Shown here in pieces: positions 1 through 8,749 of a stretch of DNA of 64,000 nucleotides (positions within the stretch are counted from its first letter, which is position 1; each line of letters opens with the position of its first letter). The DNA comes from Acidipropionibacterium acidipropionici. GTDB lineage: Bacteria; Actinomycetota; Actinomycetes; Propionibacteriales; Propionibacteriaceae. A program made the position numbers and the translations under genes. The notes below the pieces were generated by a model. It was not told where the DNA came from and searched no databases. It saw only the letters and a program-made list of their open reading frames with translations. Where the stretch lies: positions 1-64,000 of the forward strand of contig NZ_CP013126.1 in assembly GCF_001441165.1 (NCBI RefSeq). Direction: 5' to 3'.

Positions 1-171
1 GGAGCTGGAGGTCGAGGACGACCACGTCGGGTTCCGGCTGTCGATGAGGTGGATCGCGTCGTGGCCGGTCGCGGCTTCGCCGAGGATCCTGATGTCCGGA
101 TCGGCCGTGAGGATGGCGGCGACGCCTGCCCGCACGGCGGCGTGGTCATCGACGATAACGAGGCTAGGCAT
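1..171 (-). pseudogene. Response regulator receiver domain, partial and frameshifted
   Basis: This is the N-terminal part of a NarL/LuxR-type response regulator that would accept a phosphate from the adjacent sensor kinase. It starts at the ATG at 171 and reads MPSLVIVDDHAAVRAGV, the acidic-pocket start of a receiver domain. It stays in frame up to about position 45. The expected continuation, PDVVVLDLQL with the phospho-acceptor aspartate, is present only in the next frame, so one base has been gained or lost near 35-47. The rest of the gene lies beyond the left edge. The start overlaps the stop of the kinase gene (ATGCCTAG), the usual arrangement for a co-translated pair. Confidence 0.75.
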
Positions 172-1368
172 GCTGCGTCTCCCGTCCGGCCGTCAGTGGA
201 AGACGGACACGTAGGGCCCAGGTGTCATCGGAGCGTCGAGCGGTCGATGTCGAGGTCACCGCACAGAGGCGGACGCGTTCGGCCAGCCCGATCAGACCGT
301 ACCCGGACGACACCTCTCCGTGCTGCGCAGGCGGGTGCTGACCGTTCGCGATCGTCATAGCGAGGGCCTCGCCCTCGTGTCGGATATCGATGGTCACATC
401 CCTGCCCGGGCGTGCTTCTCGGCATTGACGAGCGCCTCGCGCAGGGCGTTGTAGGCGGTAACCGAGACCAGCGGTCCAGGGTGATCATCGCAGGATCGTC
501 GCCGGTCAGGGTGATGGATGTGCCGGATTCTCGTGCGCCCGCGATGAGCGAGTCCACGATGACCAGTTCTGCGGCAGCGCGCGACGGGTGAGGACGTGTC
601 GGTCCGGAGCACGTCGATCAGGGTGCGCATGTCGCCCATCGCATCCAGGCTGAGGACCCGGATACGCCCGAGGCGCTCGGTCAGTTCCTCGGCTGTGGGC
701 GGTGCCGTGGTGGCCAGGCACCAGCTGCCTGGATCGTGATGGCAGACAGGTGCCCGGAGATGGTGTCGTGCAGTTCGCGACTGATCTGCAGTCGCTCGGC
801 GACCAGCGCCTCTCGTTGTTTGGCCGCGGCGGCCTCGGCGATGAGGGCGGCGCGTTCACGTTCCTCCTCGGCGTGGGTCATCGGCGCCCGTACCGTGATG
901 CCCCACCACAGAGTGACCCCGACCCAACAGCAGGATGGTGACCTGCAGCAGCGGAGCGGCGAGGATGTTCGCCAGCAGCAGCCCTGCGACGGCTATGGAC
1001 AGGCAGGCCGCGGCGATCATCGGGGAGCAACCGTCGGGTCTGCTCCGTCGATCGGGCGATGACCAGACTGTAGAGGGCGTCACACTCGATCAGGATCGCG
1101 CCGACCGATGTCGTCCCGGTCGCGACGGCCTCGACGGTCATCACTGCCAGTCCTGCCACGACGACCACGGTGGGCCACCGGTTCCGGAACAGGTGCACCG
1201 CCCCGAGGGCGATCGCGGTGGCGATGCGCCGATCAGGACCTGTGAGCGGGATACCGCGAACCATTCAATCCGATGCCGGGCACGAAGCAGAAGCCGAGCG
1301 CAATCACGACGTACCGACGGTGATCCACGCATGGCGCGCGGCGACGGAATCGGGTCTGTCCCCGTCAT
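164..1368 (-). pseudogene. Sensor histidine kinase (NarL/DesK type), multiply frameshifted
   Basis: These are the remains of a membrane sensor kinase. In order on the minus strand there are hydrophobic segments spread over at least two frames (about 1368-900), an H-box ELHDTISGHLSAITIQ near 820-720 (phospho-acceptor His in ELHD), the helix TAYNALREALVNAEKHARAG (about 470-400), and an ATPase G-box, GYGLIGLAERVRL, near 300. These pieces lie in different frames, so at least three or four indels separate them. With the downstream regulator it would have formed a two-component system. It is either decaying cargo or a stretch of poor sequence. Confidence 0.8.
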
Positions 1369-1536
1369 GTCATCACCTCGCGAACCGGGCTCGTCCGTGC
1401 GTTTCCTTCTATCTCAACCCGATGGCGGCTCTCGGGCAAGCACCGTTCGGCGTAGCCCGAACGGGTGACGCCGGATTCGGGAAGTGCGGCAATCTGGTCG
1501 ATGACGACCCCGGCGCTGGCCCCGCACAGTGGAGGC
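1369..1536. other. Gap with no gene seen
   Basis: I see no supported gene here between the divergent kinase remnant and the membrane-protein remnant. It is the natural place for divergent promoters, but I could not identify boxes with confidence. Confidence 0.4.
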
Positions 1537-2151
1537 ATGGACTCGTCTGGGAGCTGGATCGTGGGCGCCATCATCGGCGCCGAGATCGCGTTCTGGGTTC
1601 TGCTCGTGCTCGGGCTGCTCGCTCGCTACGTACTCAAGCTGAAACGGACCAGCACGGCCCTGCTACTCAGCGTGCCCCTCGCCGATCTGGTGCTGATCAT
1701 CCTGGTGGGCCTGGATCTCTCCGCGGTTCCGAGCCCACCTCCGTCCACGGGCTTGCCGCGGTCTACCTGGGCTTCCAGCGTCGGATTCGGGCACTAATCA
1801 TCAGCCCGAGCGCGATGCGTGGTTCCGCCTCATCGATTCGCCGACGGCCCCAGACCCTCACGTCCTCACGGACAGGGGCCCCGCCAAGGCCGGCACGAGT
1901 GGCAGGACTGGCTGCGTGTGCTGACGGCCTGGGCCATCGCCGTGCCCGCCTTGCTGATCATGAAGGCGTTCTCCGGCTGGTCGTGGCCTTCGTCGATGGA
2001 GGAGTTCTGGACTGACGAGCTGTGGTCCTGGGTGGCGCGACTCACCCTCATCAACATCGTTGGCCTGCTCACCGGTCCCGTCTACACCACGATCTTCAAA
2101 TCACGATACGTCCCCGAAGAACCCGAGACTCGCACCAAGGAGAACGCATGA
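1537..2151 (+). pseudogene. Multi-pass membrane protein (YmcC-like), frameshifted
   Basis: The 5' part, from the ATG at 1537, encodes two membrane helices (WIVGAIIGAEIAFWVLLVLG and a second around ALLLSVPLADLVLIILVGLDL). The 3' part, in another frame, encodes HEWQDWLRVLTAWAIAVPALL and a fourth hydrophobic segment, and ends at 2151. The joining segment, including HGLAAVYLGF, is readable only in a third frame around 1740-1800. The assembled product resembles a conserved actinobacterial membrane protein often annotated YmcC, from memory of the family. No function is known. At least two indels are needed to restore it. Confidence 0.6.
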
Positions 2152-2271
2152 CCACAGCAAACAACAGCATCGGGATCGGCCCCTGGTCCTTCGACGCCGG
2201 CCCCTTCGCGATCATCCTCCTCGTCGTCATCATCCGGAATCGTCGTCTACTACATCCGCAAAGACGACTGA
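2148..2271 (+). pseudogene. Very small single-pass membrane protein, frameshifted
   Basis: The ATG at 2148 overlaps the stop of the preceding remnant (ATGA). The start MTTANNSIGIGPWSFDAGPF is followed by a hydrophobic run IIILLVVII. The natural end, GIVVYYIRKDD followed by TGA at 2269-2271, is reached only after a one-base shift near 2240. This looks like a protein of about 41 residues with one membrane helix and a charged tail. Its role is unknown. It shares the indel problem of its neighbours. Confidence 0.5.
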
Positions 2272-2322
2272 GCTGCTCGCCGCGAGGCAGACCTCCTTCA
2301 ACGACTTGATAGGATCGACACC

Positions 2323-2388
2323 ATGGCATGTTTCCTCAGCGCGGTCACCGTGACCCACGCGCTGTCTGTGCGCGACCGCCGCGCCTGA
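2323..2388 (+). CDS. Candidate leader peptide upstream of the Erm gene (21 aa)
   Basis: A short ORF from the ATG at 2323 to the TGA at 2386 precedes the Erm methyltransferase by 166 bp. AGGA lies eight bases upstream. It ends in VRDRRA, which contains an Arg-X-Arg motif. In inducible macrolide resistance, the +X+ motif (Arg/Lys-X-Arg/Lys) is known to stall drug-bound ribosomes in leader peptides. Between this ORF and the methyltransferase there are two hairpins (2467-2502 and 2514-2526). The arrangement fits translational or transcriptional attenuation. Function is inferred from position and motif only. Confidence 0.45.
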   Translation: MACFLSAVTVTHALSVRDRRA

Positions 2389-2466
2389 CGGCGCGCCCCT
2401 CCGCACCCTCGCGACGCGCGCCCGTCCACCCGAGAGCCCACAGCGCCTCGGGCCGGCGGCAACCCC

Positions 2467-2526
2467 GTGACCACATGTCAGACCCTCTGACACGCAGGTC
2501 ACCTGTGCCTTCACGCCTTCGAGGCG
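2467..2526 (+). promoter_or_regulatory. Two hairpins in the erm leader (candidate attenuator)
   Basis: Hairpin 1 has a perfect inner stem, TGTCAGA (2476-2482) with TCTGACA (2486-2492), around a CCC loop, and an outer stem GTGACC (2467-2472) with GGTCAC (2497-2502). Hairpin 2 pairs CGCCT (2514-2518) with AGGCG (2522-2526). They lie between the leader peptide and the methyltransferase start, where attenuator stems are expected. There is no strong T-run, so translational control is as likely as termination. Confidence 0.5.
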
Positions 2527-2554
2527 CTCCCATTTCTCACGATGGAGCGCACTC

Positions 2555-3325
2555 ATGCCTCGTTCAATCCACGGTGGCCGACACGAACTCGGCCAGAACT
2601 TCCTCACCCACACCCCACCATCGCCCTCGTCGTCGATCTTGTCCGCCGCACCGACGGTGCGATCCTGGAGATCGGCGCCGGCGACGGCGCACTGGACCAA
2701 ACCCCTGATGCAGCTGGGACGTCGACTCACCGCCATCGAGCTCGACGAGCACCGCGCACGCCGCCTCGCCCGGGAGCTGCCCGATGTCGCAGTGGAACAT
2801 CGGCCGATGCCCTCGATCACCCGCTTCACAGCCCCGGTGATCGTCGGCAACATCCCCTTCCACCTCACTACCCCGCTCCTGCGGCGACTGCTGAACACCC
2901 GCACATGGTCGGACGCGATCCTCCTCACCCAATGGGAGGTCGCGCGCAAACGCGCCGCCGTCGGCGGCAGCACCCTGATGACCGCGCAATCCGCCCCCTG
3001 GTTCAGCTTCCACCTCCACGCACGCGTGCCCTCCTGGGGCTTCACGCCCCCGTCCGAGCGTTGACGGCGGTGTGCTCCAGATCAGCCGGCGCGCACGGCC
3101 GCTTGTACCTGCGAAGGAAAGGCCTGCGTACGAGCGCTTCGTCAGTCGCATCTTCACGGGACGCGGCGGGACCCTGGACCGGATCATTCAGAACGCCGCC
3201 GGAATCCCGCGCTCACACGCGAGCAGGATCCTCCGCACCGCTGGACTAACCGCAAGGAACCTTCCCGCGACATCGACGCCGACCAGTGGGCTGCCCTCTG
3301 GACGCAGATTCACCGCACCTCCTGA
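2555..3325 (+). pseudogene. Erm-type 23S rRNA (adenine-N6) methyltransferase, frameshifted
   Basis: An intact Erm protein dimethylates A2058 of 23S rRNA and gives macrolide-lincosamide-streptogramin B resistance. Family hallmarks are spread over three frames. GRHELGQNFLTH is at 2579-2617, LVVDLVRRTDGAILEIGAGDGAL (the SAM-binding motif I) at about 2620-2697, then LTAIELDEH, the catalytic motif VIVGNIPFHLTTPLLRRLL (2838-2895) and LTQWEVARKRAAVG. A further shift near 3045 opens VDGGVLQISRR through RIFTGRGG. A last shift near 3255 gives DQWAALWTQIHRTS and the TGA at 3323. The composite is closest, from memory, to actinobacterial ErmX-type proteins. As written it cannot make a full enzyme. Confidence 0.85.
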
Positions 3326-3359
3326 CAACCGGTGCAGCACCGCGACCGCACAAAGACAC

Positions 3360-4297
3360 ATGAGATATCGCACCGTAGGCGTAGGGACCACGGGCCGTGC
3401 CCCTCAGCCGATCATTGCTCGCTGCCAGACGATTCAGGCGCCGGTTGAGCCGGTCGCCTACGACTGGGTGAAGCTGGTGGTTGTTCGCCAAGGTTCCGCG
3501 ATCCTGCTGAGCGAGTTCGGCGAGGGACACATCAAAGTCGGCGATGTGCTCGTGCTCGGGACGCAGACGCTATGCGGAACCGAGCCAGAAGGTGCTATCA
3601 CCGTCACTGCCCTCTACCTAGACCGTGACTATGTGATCGATCAGATCTTCTGGCAGCACATATCGCTACTGACTGACCGCCTCGACGCGCAGGACTTTGC
3701 TCAGGAGCTCTATTCCGAGCCCGCCCAGATTCTCCGTCTCGGGGAGGATCGTGTGGGAATGCTCATGCCCTGGCTTGACGAACTGGTGGCTCTCAGTCTC
3801 GACGGCGGTGCCTCGGAGAGGTTTTTCCGGATGCAGTCGCTGCTCTTCGCGGTGCTCGACGTCATAGCTCCGCATATGAAGACCACTACTTCTCGGCACT
3901 CGTCAGCCCCAGCGTCGATCGGCACATCTCTGCCCACCGCACCGCCGAAAGTGCGTGCCTCTACGAGCAGAAGCGAGGGAAGCCGTCCGGCTGTTACGTG
4001 CGAGACCGGCGGAGCGCTGGACACTGCAAGGGCTCGCAGAGGCGGTGCATCTGTCCACCTCGCAACTTGGACGGGTGTTCCTCGACGCTTATGGCAAGCC
4101 GCCGATGGCCTACCTTGCGACCGTCCGCGCTGAACGGCTAGCCCAGCTTCTCCGACAGGACTGACATGCCTGTTGAGGCCGCGATGCGTGAAGTGGGATG
4201 GCTCAGCCGGGGTCATGCGGCCCGCATGTTCCGGAGGGCCGTCGGCGTGACCCCGAACCGGTACCGTCGACTGGCTCGTCAGCAGACCGCGGCATGA
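3360..4297 (+). pseudogene. AraC-family transcriptional regulator, frameshifted
   Basis: The ATG at 3360 opens MRYRTVGVGTTGRAPQPI and a cupin-like sensor domain with GSAILLSEFGEGHIKVGDVLVL. It runs in one frame to about 3935. The C-terminal double HTH is in two further frames: WTLQGLAEAVHLSTSQLGRVF with AYGKPPMAYL (about 4015-4164), then AAMREVGWLSRGHAARMFRRAVGVTPNRYRR to the TGA at 4295. The second-HTH signature (VGW, FARxFRR-like, GVTPNRYR) is typical of AraC/XylS proteins. At least two indels break it. It may have controlled the cargo or the element. Confidence 0.8.
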
Positions 4298-4532
4298 CCA
4301 GGAGACTGATCACCGCACTTTTGATACGCACATCTGCATCATCAGTGGCACGTAAGCCCGACTAGCCGCCTCGCCTGGTAGTCCGGTGGGGACTCGTCGG
4401 GTTCATCGCGGAGCCTGACGGTCACCGTCTCCGTTCGTTGCCCGTCTCGTCTTCTGCTGATCCTCCCGGCGCACCTCATGGTCGCAAGGGTCATCCCCCG
4501 GTTGATGGCCCGCTGCCGGGAGGAGGTCTGTC
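4298..4532 (+). promoter_or_regulatory. Leader of the conjugative module with SD-sequestering stem and GCGCACCTC motif
   Basis: The last 70 bases of this gap are highly structured. CCTCCCGGC (4462-4470) is a perfect 9-bp complement of GCCGGGAGG (4515-4523), which overlaps the GGGAGGAGG Shine-Dalgarno of the next gene. Inside it, GGTCATC (4489-4495) pairs with GATGGCC (4504-4510) with one G-U pair. The shared motif GCGCACCTC lies at 4469-4477. No gene is seen in the first part of the gap. Confidence 0.5.
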
Positions 4533-5615
4533 ATGGCGACGAACGAGGAGAGACGGGCAGCGCGGGACGCGAAGCTCGATGAACTGCACGAGCGCCTCAC
4601 CGGCGCGGTCGAGCAGCTGGTCTCGGGTGAGGACTGGGCGCGAGCGCTGGCGTTCGCTGCGCAGTTCCGGTCGCGATCGTTCAACAACACCCTGCTGATC
4701 TGGTTCCAGCATGCGGCGAACTACGAGGCCGGTCGTGTCCCGTCCCCTGTTCCGTCCTACGTCGCTGGCTACCGGCAGTGGCAGACCCTCGGCCGACAGG
4801 TGGCGAAGGGTCAGCCGGGCTACATGATCTATGCCCCGGTCACGGGTCGTTACGCGTCTTCGACGCCCTCGGATCCGGAGTCGTGGCGGCGTCTGGGCCG
4901 AGGTGAGAAGCCCCGACCTGGCGAGGTCGTGCGGTCGAAGATGGTCGGGGCCAAGCCTGCCTACGTCTGGGATGCGTCGCAAACCACCGGGGATCCGATC
5001 CCAGAATCCCCGACCCCGAAGCTGCTCGAAGGGGAAGCGCCTGTCGGGCTCTGGGACGGCCTCGCCGGGCAGGTTGATGCGGCAGGGTTCGAGCTGTGCC
5101 TGGTCGAGCACGAGGGGGTGATCCACGGCGCGAACGGGCTCACCGATTACACGGCGAAGACGGTATCGGTGCGGGAGAACATGGAGCCCGCCGCGCGTGT
5201 GAAAACCCTCGTACACGAGCTTGGGCATGCGCTGATGCACGGCCCGGACCAGGACGAGGCGCGGCAGCACCGCGGAATCGGAGAGGTCGAGGCCGAGTCG
5301 GTTGCATTGATGGTCGGCGCCGCGCACGGGATGGACACCACCGGTTACACGATCCCGTATGTGTCCACGTGGGCAGCGCGTGTGGATGGCAACGAGCCGG
5401 CCGAGGTCGTCAAGGCCACCGGGGAGCGGGTCCGCAAGACCGCGCTGGCGATCCTTGACCAGCTCAACACCAATCAGATCACCGACGGCGTCCCGCCGGG
5501 ACTCAACCGCGGGACACCGGCCCGTCAGTCCTCGACCCGTGCGCAGACGCCGGCTTCGCTGCCGGAGCCGGCTCTGTCTCCTGCTGCGCCGGTCGCTGTG
5601 GGAAGGGAGCTGTGA
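4533..5615 (+). CDS. ArdC-like ssDNA-binding protein with ImmA/IrrE-type zinc metallopeptidase domain
   Basis: This 360-aa protein has an N-terminal ArdC-like ssDNA-binding region (about 1-130, with SRSFNNTLLIWFQ and YRQWQTLGRQVAKGQPG). A zinc-peptidase core follows with KTLVHELGHALMHG near residue 228 (HExxH) and a downstream EVEAESVALMVGAAHG helix supplying the third ligand. Such proteins are common at the front of conjugative modules and are thought to protect incoming single-stranded DNA or act as anti-restriction factors. The tail after residue 320 is low-complexity. It is the first gene of the intact + strand module and ends in TGATG overlap with the next gene. Confidence 0.8.
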   Translation: MATNEERRAARDAKLDELHERLTGAVEQLVSGEDWARALAFAAQFRSRSFNNTLLIWFQHAANYEAGRVPSPVPSYVAGYRQWQTLGRQVAKGQPGYMIYAPVTGRYASSTPSDPESWRRLGRGEKPRPGEVVRSKMVGAKPAYVWDASQTTGDPIPESPTPKLLEGEAPVGLWDGLAGQVDAAGFELCLVEHEGVIHGANGLTDYTAKTVSVRENMEPAARVKTLVHELGHALMHGPDQDEARQHRGIGEVEAESVALMVGAAHGMDTTGYTIPYVSTWAARVDGNEPAEVVKATGERVRKTALAILDQLNTNQITDGVPPGLNRGTPARQSSTRAQTPASLPEPALSPAAPVAVGREL

Positions 5616-6550
5616 TGACCGCGCATGATGCCTTGGCGTCGGTGATGGCGCGGGTCGCCGAGCAGTGGTCTGCAGCAGTGGCCGCACGTGAGCTGGCTGG
5701 GGCCGGTGTGCCGGTGTTCCCTGTCATTCCGGGTGGCAAGCGTCCGCTGACCGAGCACGGCTTCCACGACGCGACGACCGATGTCGCTCGGGTGGAGTCG
5801 TGGTGGCGGGTCAGTCCTGCTGCAAATATCGGCGTGCCCACTGGCGCGGCGTCTGGAATGGTGGTCGTCGATGTCGATGTCCACGGCCCCGTCGATGGGC
5901 ACGATGCGATGGGCCGGGCGCGGCAGGCAGGCCTGGTTGACGGGTGGCTGCTGCTGGTCGCGACGCCCTCCGGTGGCACACACGCGTACTACCCCGCTAC
6001 TCCGGGGGTGCAGCAGCGTTCGTGGCAGGCGGCGCAAGCGGGGATCGATTTCCGCGGCGATGGCGGCTACATCGTGGTCCCACCGTCAGTGGTCGACCTC
6101 GGAGGCGCGACGGCGCCCTACCGGGTAAGGCAGGTCAATCCCGGACCGGCCTCGGCGATCGACGCCGAGGGCTTGCGGAACTTCCTCGCCCCTCGGCCTC
6201 TGCCCCCACGGCCGCGGGAGGGTGCGCGTGTTCAGGGCCTGGAGGATATAGAGCGGCTGGCGGCGTGGGTGGCTGCTCGGCAGGAGGGCGAACGCAACCG
6301 CGGCCTGTTCTGGGCCGCATGCCGACTGGCCGAGAGCAATGTTCCTGCCTCGGACGCGCTCGATGTGCTCACCGCCGCCGCGGGCCATGCAGGGCTGAGC
6401 GGACGGGAAGTGAGCACGACCGTCCGCTCCGCCTACCGCACGATCGGAGTCTTCCCATCCCCTCAGCGCGGCTCGCAGCCTGCAACGGGTGGCACGGCTC
6501 AGAGGGGGTCGGTGCGCAGCGAGCCGCTGGTGTTTAGGGGGTTGGCGTGA
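5615..6550 (+). CDS. Bifunctional DNA primase/polymerase (PrimPol) N-terminal domain protein
   Basis: This 311-aa protein is a PrimPol of the archaeo-eukaryotic primase superfamily, found in plasmids and ICEs, and probably primes replication of the excised or transferred element. Visible motifs are GVPVFPVIPGGKRPLT near the N-terminus, the metal-binding MVVVDVDVHG around residue 85-93, TPSGGTHAYYP, and GIDFRGDGGYIVVPPS. The C-terminal part (ERNRGLFWAACRLAE) resembles the helical tail of these primases. No helicase domain is fused. I chose the ATG at 5615, in TGATG overlap with the previous stop and behind GGAAGGGAG, over the GTG at 5612. Confidence 0.85.
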   Translation: MTAHDALASVMARVAEQWSAAVAARELAGAGVPVFPVIPGGKRPLTEHGFHDATTDVARVESWWRVSPAANIGVPTGAASGMVVVDVDVHGPVDGHDAMGRARQAGLVDGWLLLVATPSGGTHAYYPATPGVQQRSWQAAQAGIDFRGDGGYIVVPPSVVDLGGATAPYRVRQVNPGPASAIDAEGLRNFLAPRPLPPRPREGARVQGLEDIERLAAWVAARQEGERNRGLFWAACRLAESNVPASDALDVLTAAAGHAGLSGREVSTTVRSAYRTIGVFPSPQRGSQPATGGTAQRGSVRSEPLVFRGLA

Positions 6551-7308
6551 GCACCCGGCGGTGGGCGGTGGTCACGGCGGTCGCGGGGACGGTGTTCATC
6601 GCGGGCGGCGCGTTCTGGTTGTCATTCACCGCGCTTGCAGACCTCGCCTCCCGCTCCGGCATCGCTGCGGGACAGGCCTGGGCATGGCCGCTGATCGTGG
6701 ACGGGATCATCGTCGTGGCCACGGTCGCCGTCGTCGCCCTCAGCGGACAACGCGTCGCATGGTATCCCTGGGCACTGTTGACCGGTGGTGCGGCGGTGTC
6801 GGTGACGGCGAACGCGCTACACGCTGTCGTTGCCGCCGACGCTGATGTGCCCGGCCTGCTTGCCGCGTGCGTCGCCGCGGTCCCTCCCGTCGTGCTGCTG
6901 GCGATCACTCACCTCACCGTCGTCCTGACCCGCACCGGCGGCGCCGGGCACTTCCCACCGGACAACGAAGTCGCTCTTCCGGACGCCCGAGAACCGCTGC
7001 CTGCCTCACAGACCACGGCAGTCCACCTGCCCCGGAGCAACACGGAGGTGCCTGGGACTGCACCGTCAACCGCAGATCAGGTCGCTGATGGCCCGGACAT
7101 TGCCTCGCAGCAGGATTCGGAATCGCGACGAGTCCAGGCGCAGCGGTGGCGGGCGGAGGGGTGGTCGAACAAGGCGATCGCGCGTCAGCTTGGCGTGCAC
7201 CCGTCCACGGTCGGGCGATGGTTCGCCACGAAGCACCTATCCGACAACCCCACCGGCCTCGTCGATACCGACGACGGTGACCACCGCGAGAAGGAGATGA
7301 CCTCATGA
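6547..7308 (+). CDS. DUF2637 (SpdB-like) membrane protein with C-terminal HTH
   Basis: This 253-aa protein has four predicted membrane helices in residues 1-135, including VVTAVAGTVFIAGGAFWLSF and PLIVDGIIVVATVAVVALSG. This is the DUF2637 fold seen in plasmid spread (Spd) proteins and actinobacterial mobile elements. A linker of about 60 residues leads to a helix-turn-helix, WSNKAIARQLGVHPSTVGRW (about residues 208-227), so it may be a membrane-tethered DNA-binding protein. It starts with GTG, overlapping the PrimPol stop (GTGA), and its own stop overlaps the next start (ATGA). Confidence 0.75.
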   Translation: MSTRRWAVVTAVAGTVFIAGGAFWLSFTALADLASRSGIAAGQAWAWPLIVDGIIVVATVAVVALSGQRVAWYPWALLTGGAAVSVTANALHAVVAADADVPGLLAACVAAVPPVVLLAITHLTVVLTRTGGAGHFPPDNEVALPDAREPLPASQTTAVHLPRSNTEVPGTAPSTADQVADGPDIASQQDSESRRVQAQRWRAEGWSNKAIARQLGVHPSTVGRWFATKHLSDNPTGLVDTDDGDHREKEMTS

Positions 7309-7742
7309 TCAGCGACCAGACACCAGACCAGATCGACGGCACCGAGACCGTGGGCCGGGACCAGACACGTGCGGCAGTGGCCAGTGTCGGCGAGTACCAC
7401 GCGGGAATGCCTGACGCTGCCGAGCACCCTGAGGGTGACCTGACGCCGGATGCGATCTCGGCGCGGAAGGTCGCGACTCACCGTCCGCCTCTGCCAGGTT
7501 CGCCGGTTCGGGCGCGCGGGGTGGAGTGGATACGGCCCACCGATCTGCTTGCCCGTCAGACGGCGACCCTGGCCGGGCGCGGGATCGACCTCCAGGCCGA
7601 TCTGTCTCGCCGCACCCGCCAGAGCGCGGTCGCTGTGGCGCGGGCCGCAGGCGATCGGGCGCGGCGGTTGCCGCCCGTGTCGGCGTTCGGTCGCGGCCGC
7701 GCTCCGCGGCCCATCTCTCGTTCCGCGGTCGGGATGAGCTGA
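7305..7742 (+). CDS. Hypothetical protein of the conjugative module
   Basis: This 145-aa protein has no domain I recognise. The N-terminal 50 residues are acidic and polar. The C-terminal half is arginine- and proline-rich (RRTRQSAVAVARAAGDRARR), which suggests nucleic-acid contact or disorder. It is translationally coupled to the DUF2637 gene by an ATGA overlap, so it probably belongs to the same operon. Confidence 0.6.
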   Translation: MISDQTPDQIDGTETVGRDQTRAAVASVGEYHAGMPDAAEHPEGDLTPDAISARKVATHRPPLPGSPVRARGVEWIRPTDLLARQTATLAGRGIDLQADLSRRTRQSAVAVARAAGDRARRLPPVSAFGRGRAPRPISRSAVGMS

Positions 7743-7799
7743 GCCGCACGTGGTGATGGGTCATGGGCGCACGCGCATCGACGGCACGACAGACACCAG

Positions 7800-7849
7800 C
7801 CCGGCCGTGGGGCCGGGTGCGCACCTGTCTGCCAGGAGGTGCCCTACCC
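7800..7849 (+). promoter_or_regulatory. Structured leader with GCGCACCTG motif and SD-pairing stem
   Basis: A hairpin CCCGGCC (7800-7806) / GGCCGGG (7811-7817) is followed after one base by the shared motif GCGCACCTG (7819-7827). GCACCT (7821-7826) is perfectly complementary to AGGTGC (7837-7842), which overlaps the Shine-Dalgarno AGGAGG (7834-7839) of the next gene. A competing stem CCTG/CAGG (7824-7827 with 7833-7836) is also possible. Confidence 0.5.
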
Positions 7850-8749
7850 ATGACCACAACCGACAGCAGCAGCGTCCCCACGCCCTCGAAGTCCGGCGGG
7901 GCGAGCGAGGACTTCACCACCAGCGAGGGACTCCGAGCCCTCCTGCACCGGCTCCACGAAGCAGATGCCCGATCGTGGCGCGAGGACCCGGGCGCGCGAG
8001 AACTCATGCAGTACGCGGCCGAGAAGTACGAGCCACTGGCCCGCAAGCATGGCCTGGACCCGTGGGAGGCGGCAACCGCGGCGTTCGAGGTGATGCGCAC
8101 CCGGGCTGTCCGGGAGGCCGCAGACCCGTGGGCGGTGATCACCCACGCGGTGCGGATCACCTGCATCTTCGAGCAGCGTGCCCAGGGTCTGCTGTGCTCG
8201 GTCCACCAGGCCCGACGGCCGCACATCTCTGCGCTTCATGACCCGGAACGGTTCAGCGACCGGGAGACGCCGTTGACCGACTACCACCCGGCCTTCCACA
8301 TCCCTGACCCCCACGACGACGCCACCGACCACTCCCCAGCGGACGCGAATACGGAGTCCGCAGGTGCGACGATGTCCGCGACCGCCGCGGTCGATGACGC
8401 CGTGATGCTGTTCACCGAGCTGGGCTGGCCAGGCGATGCGGCGCGGGCGGCGATCGACTACGTCTGCACCGCCCTGACCCGCGCCGGGTCCAGGCAGTCA
8501 GCGTTCGAGGCGCTGCGCCGCGACCGGTACGCGCTGGCGTTCCTCGACCTGCCCCGCACGTCCTGGAGCGCGCTGCTGCGGGCTCTGTTGGGTCATCCGC
8601 ACCCGGCGTACGCGGCCACCGGCACCGGCCGCGGTGCGCTGCTGCGGCTGCTGCTCGGGGAGAGCCCGGCGATGCTGCTACGCGATGACGACCTCGTGCT
8701 CACCATCGCGTTGGCCTCCCCCGGCCGGGAACGAGGTGACGGCTCGTGA
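7850..8749 (+). CDS. Conserved hypothetical protein of the conjugative module
   Basis: This 299-aa, largely helical protein has no fold I can name. Residues 25-120 include EGLRALLHRLHEADARSW and EKYEPLARKHGLDPWEAATA. A second conserved-looking block is WPGDAARAAIDYVCTALTRAG near residues 205-225. It lacks the HUH or tyrosine motifs of a relaxase. I chose the ATG at 7850 because AGGAGG sits 10 bases before it; an upstream in-frame ATG at 7763 would overlap the structured leader. Its end overlaps the ParB-like gene (GTGA). Confidence 0.65.
   Translation: MTTTDSSSVPTPSKSGGASEDFTTSEGLRALLHRLHEADARSWREDPGARELMQYAAEKYEPLARKHGLDPWEAATAAFEVMRTRAVREAADPWAVITHAVRITCIFEQRAQGLLCSVHQARRPHISALHDPERFSDRETPLTDYHPAFHIPDPHDDATDHSPADANTESAGATMSATAAVDDAVMLFTELGWPGDAARAAIDYVCTALTRAGSRQSAFEALRRDRYALAFLDLPRTSWSALLRALLGHPHPAYAATGTGRGALLRLLLGESPAMLLRDDDLVLTIALASPGRERGDGS

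Noticed and set aside
1-4532. A duplicated tRNA-Ala 3' end (second attachment site) inside the left part
   Set aside because: No copy of the T-arm sequence (TTCGAACCCCT) is present there, so the left boundary is presumably outside the window.
7850-8749. Relaxase
   Set aside because: No HUH, catalytic tyrosine context or MobF/MobP motif is visible; left as hypothetical.
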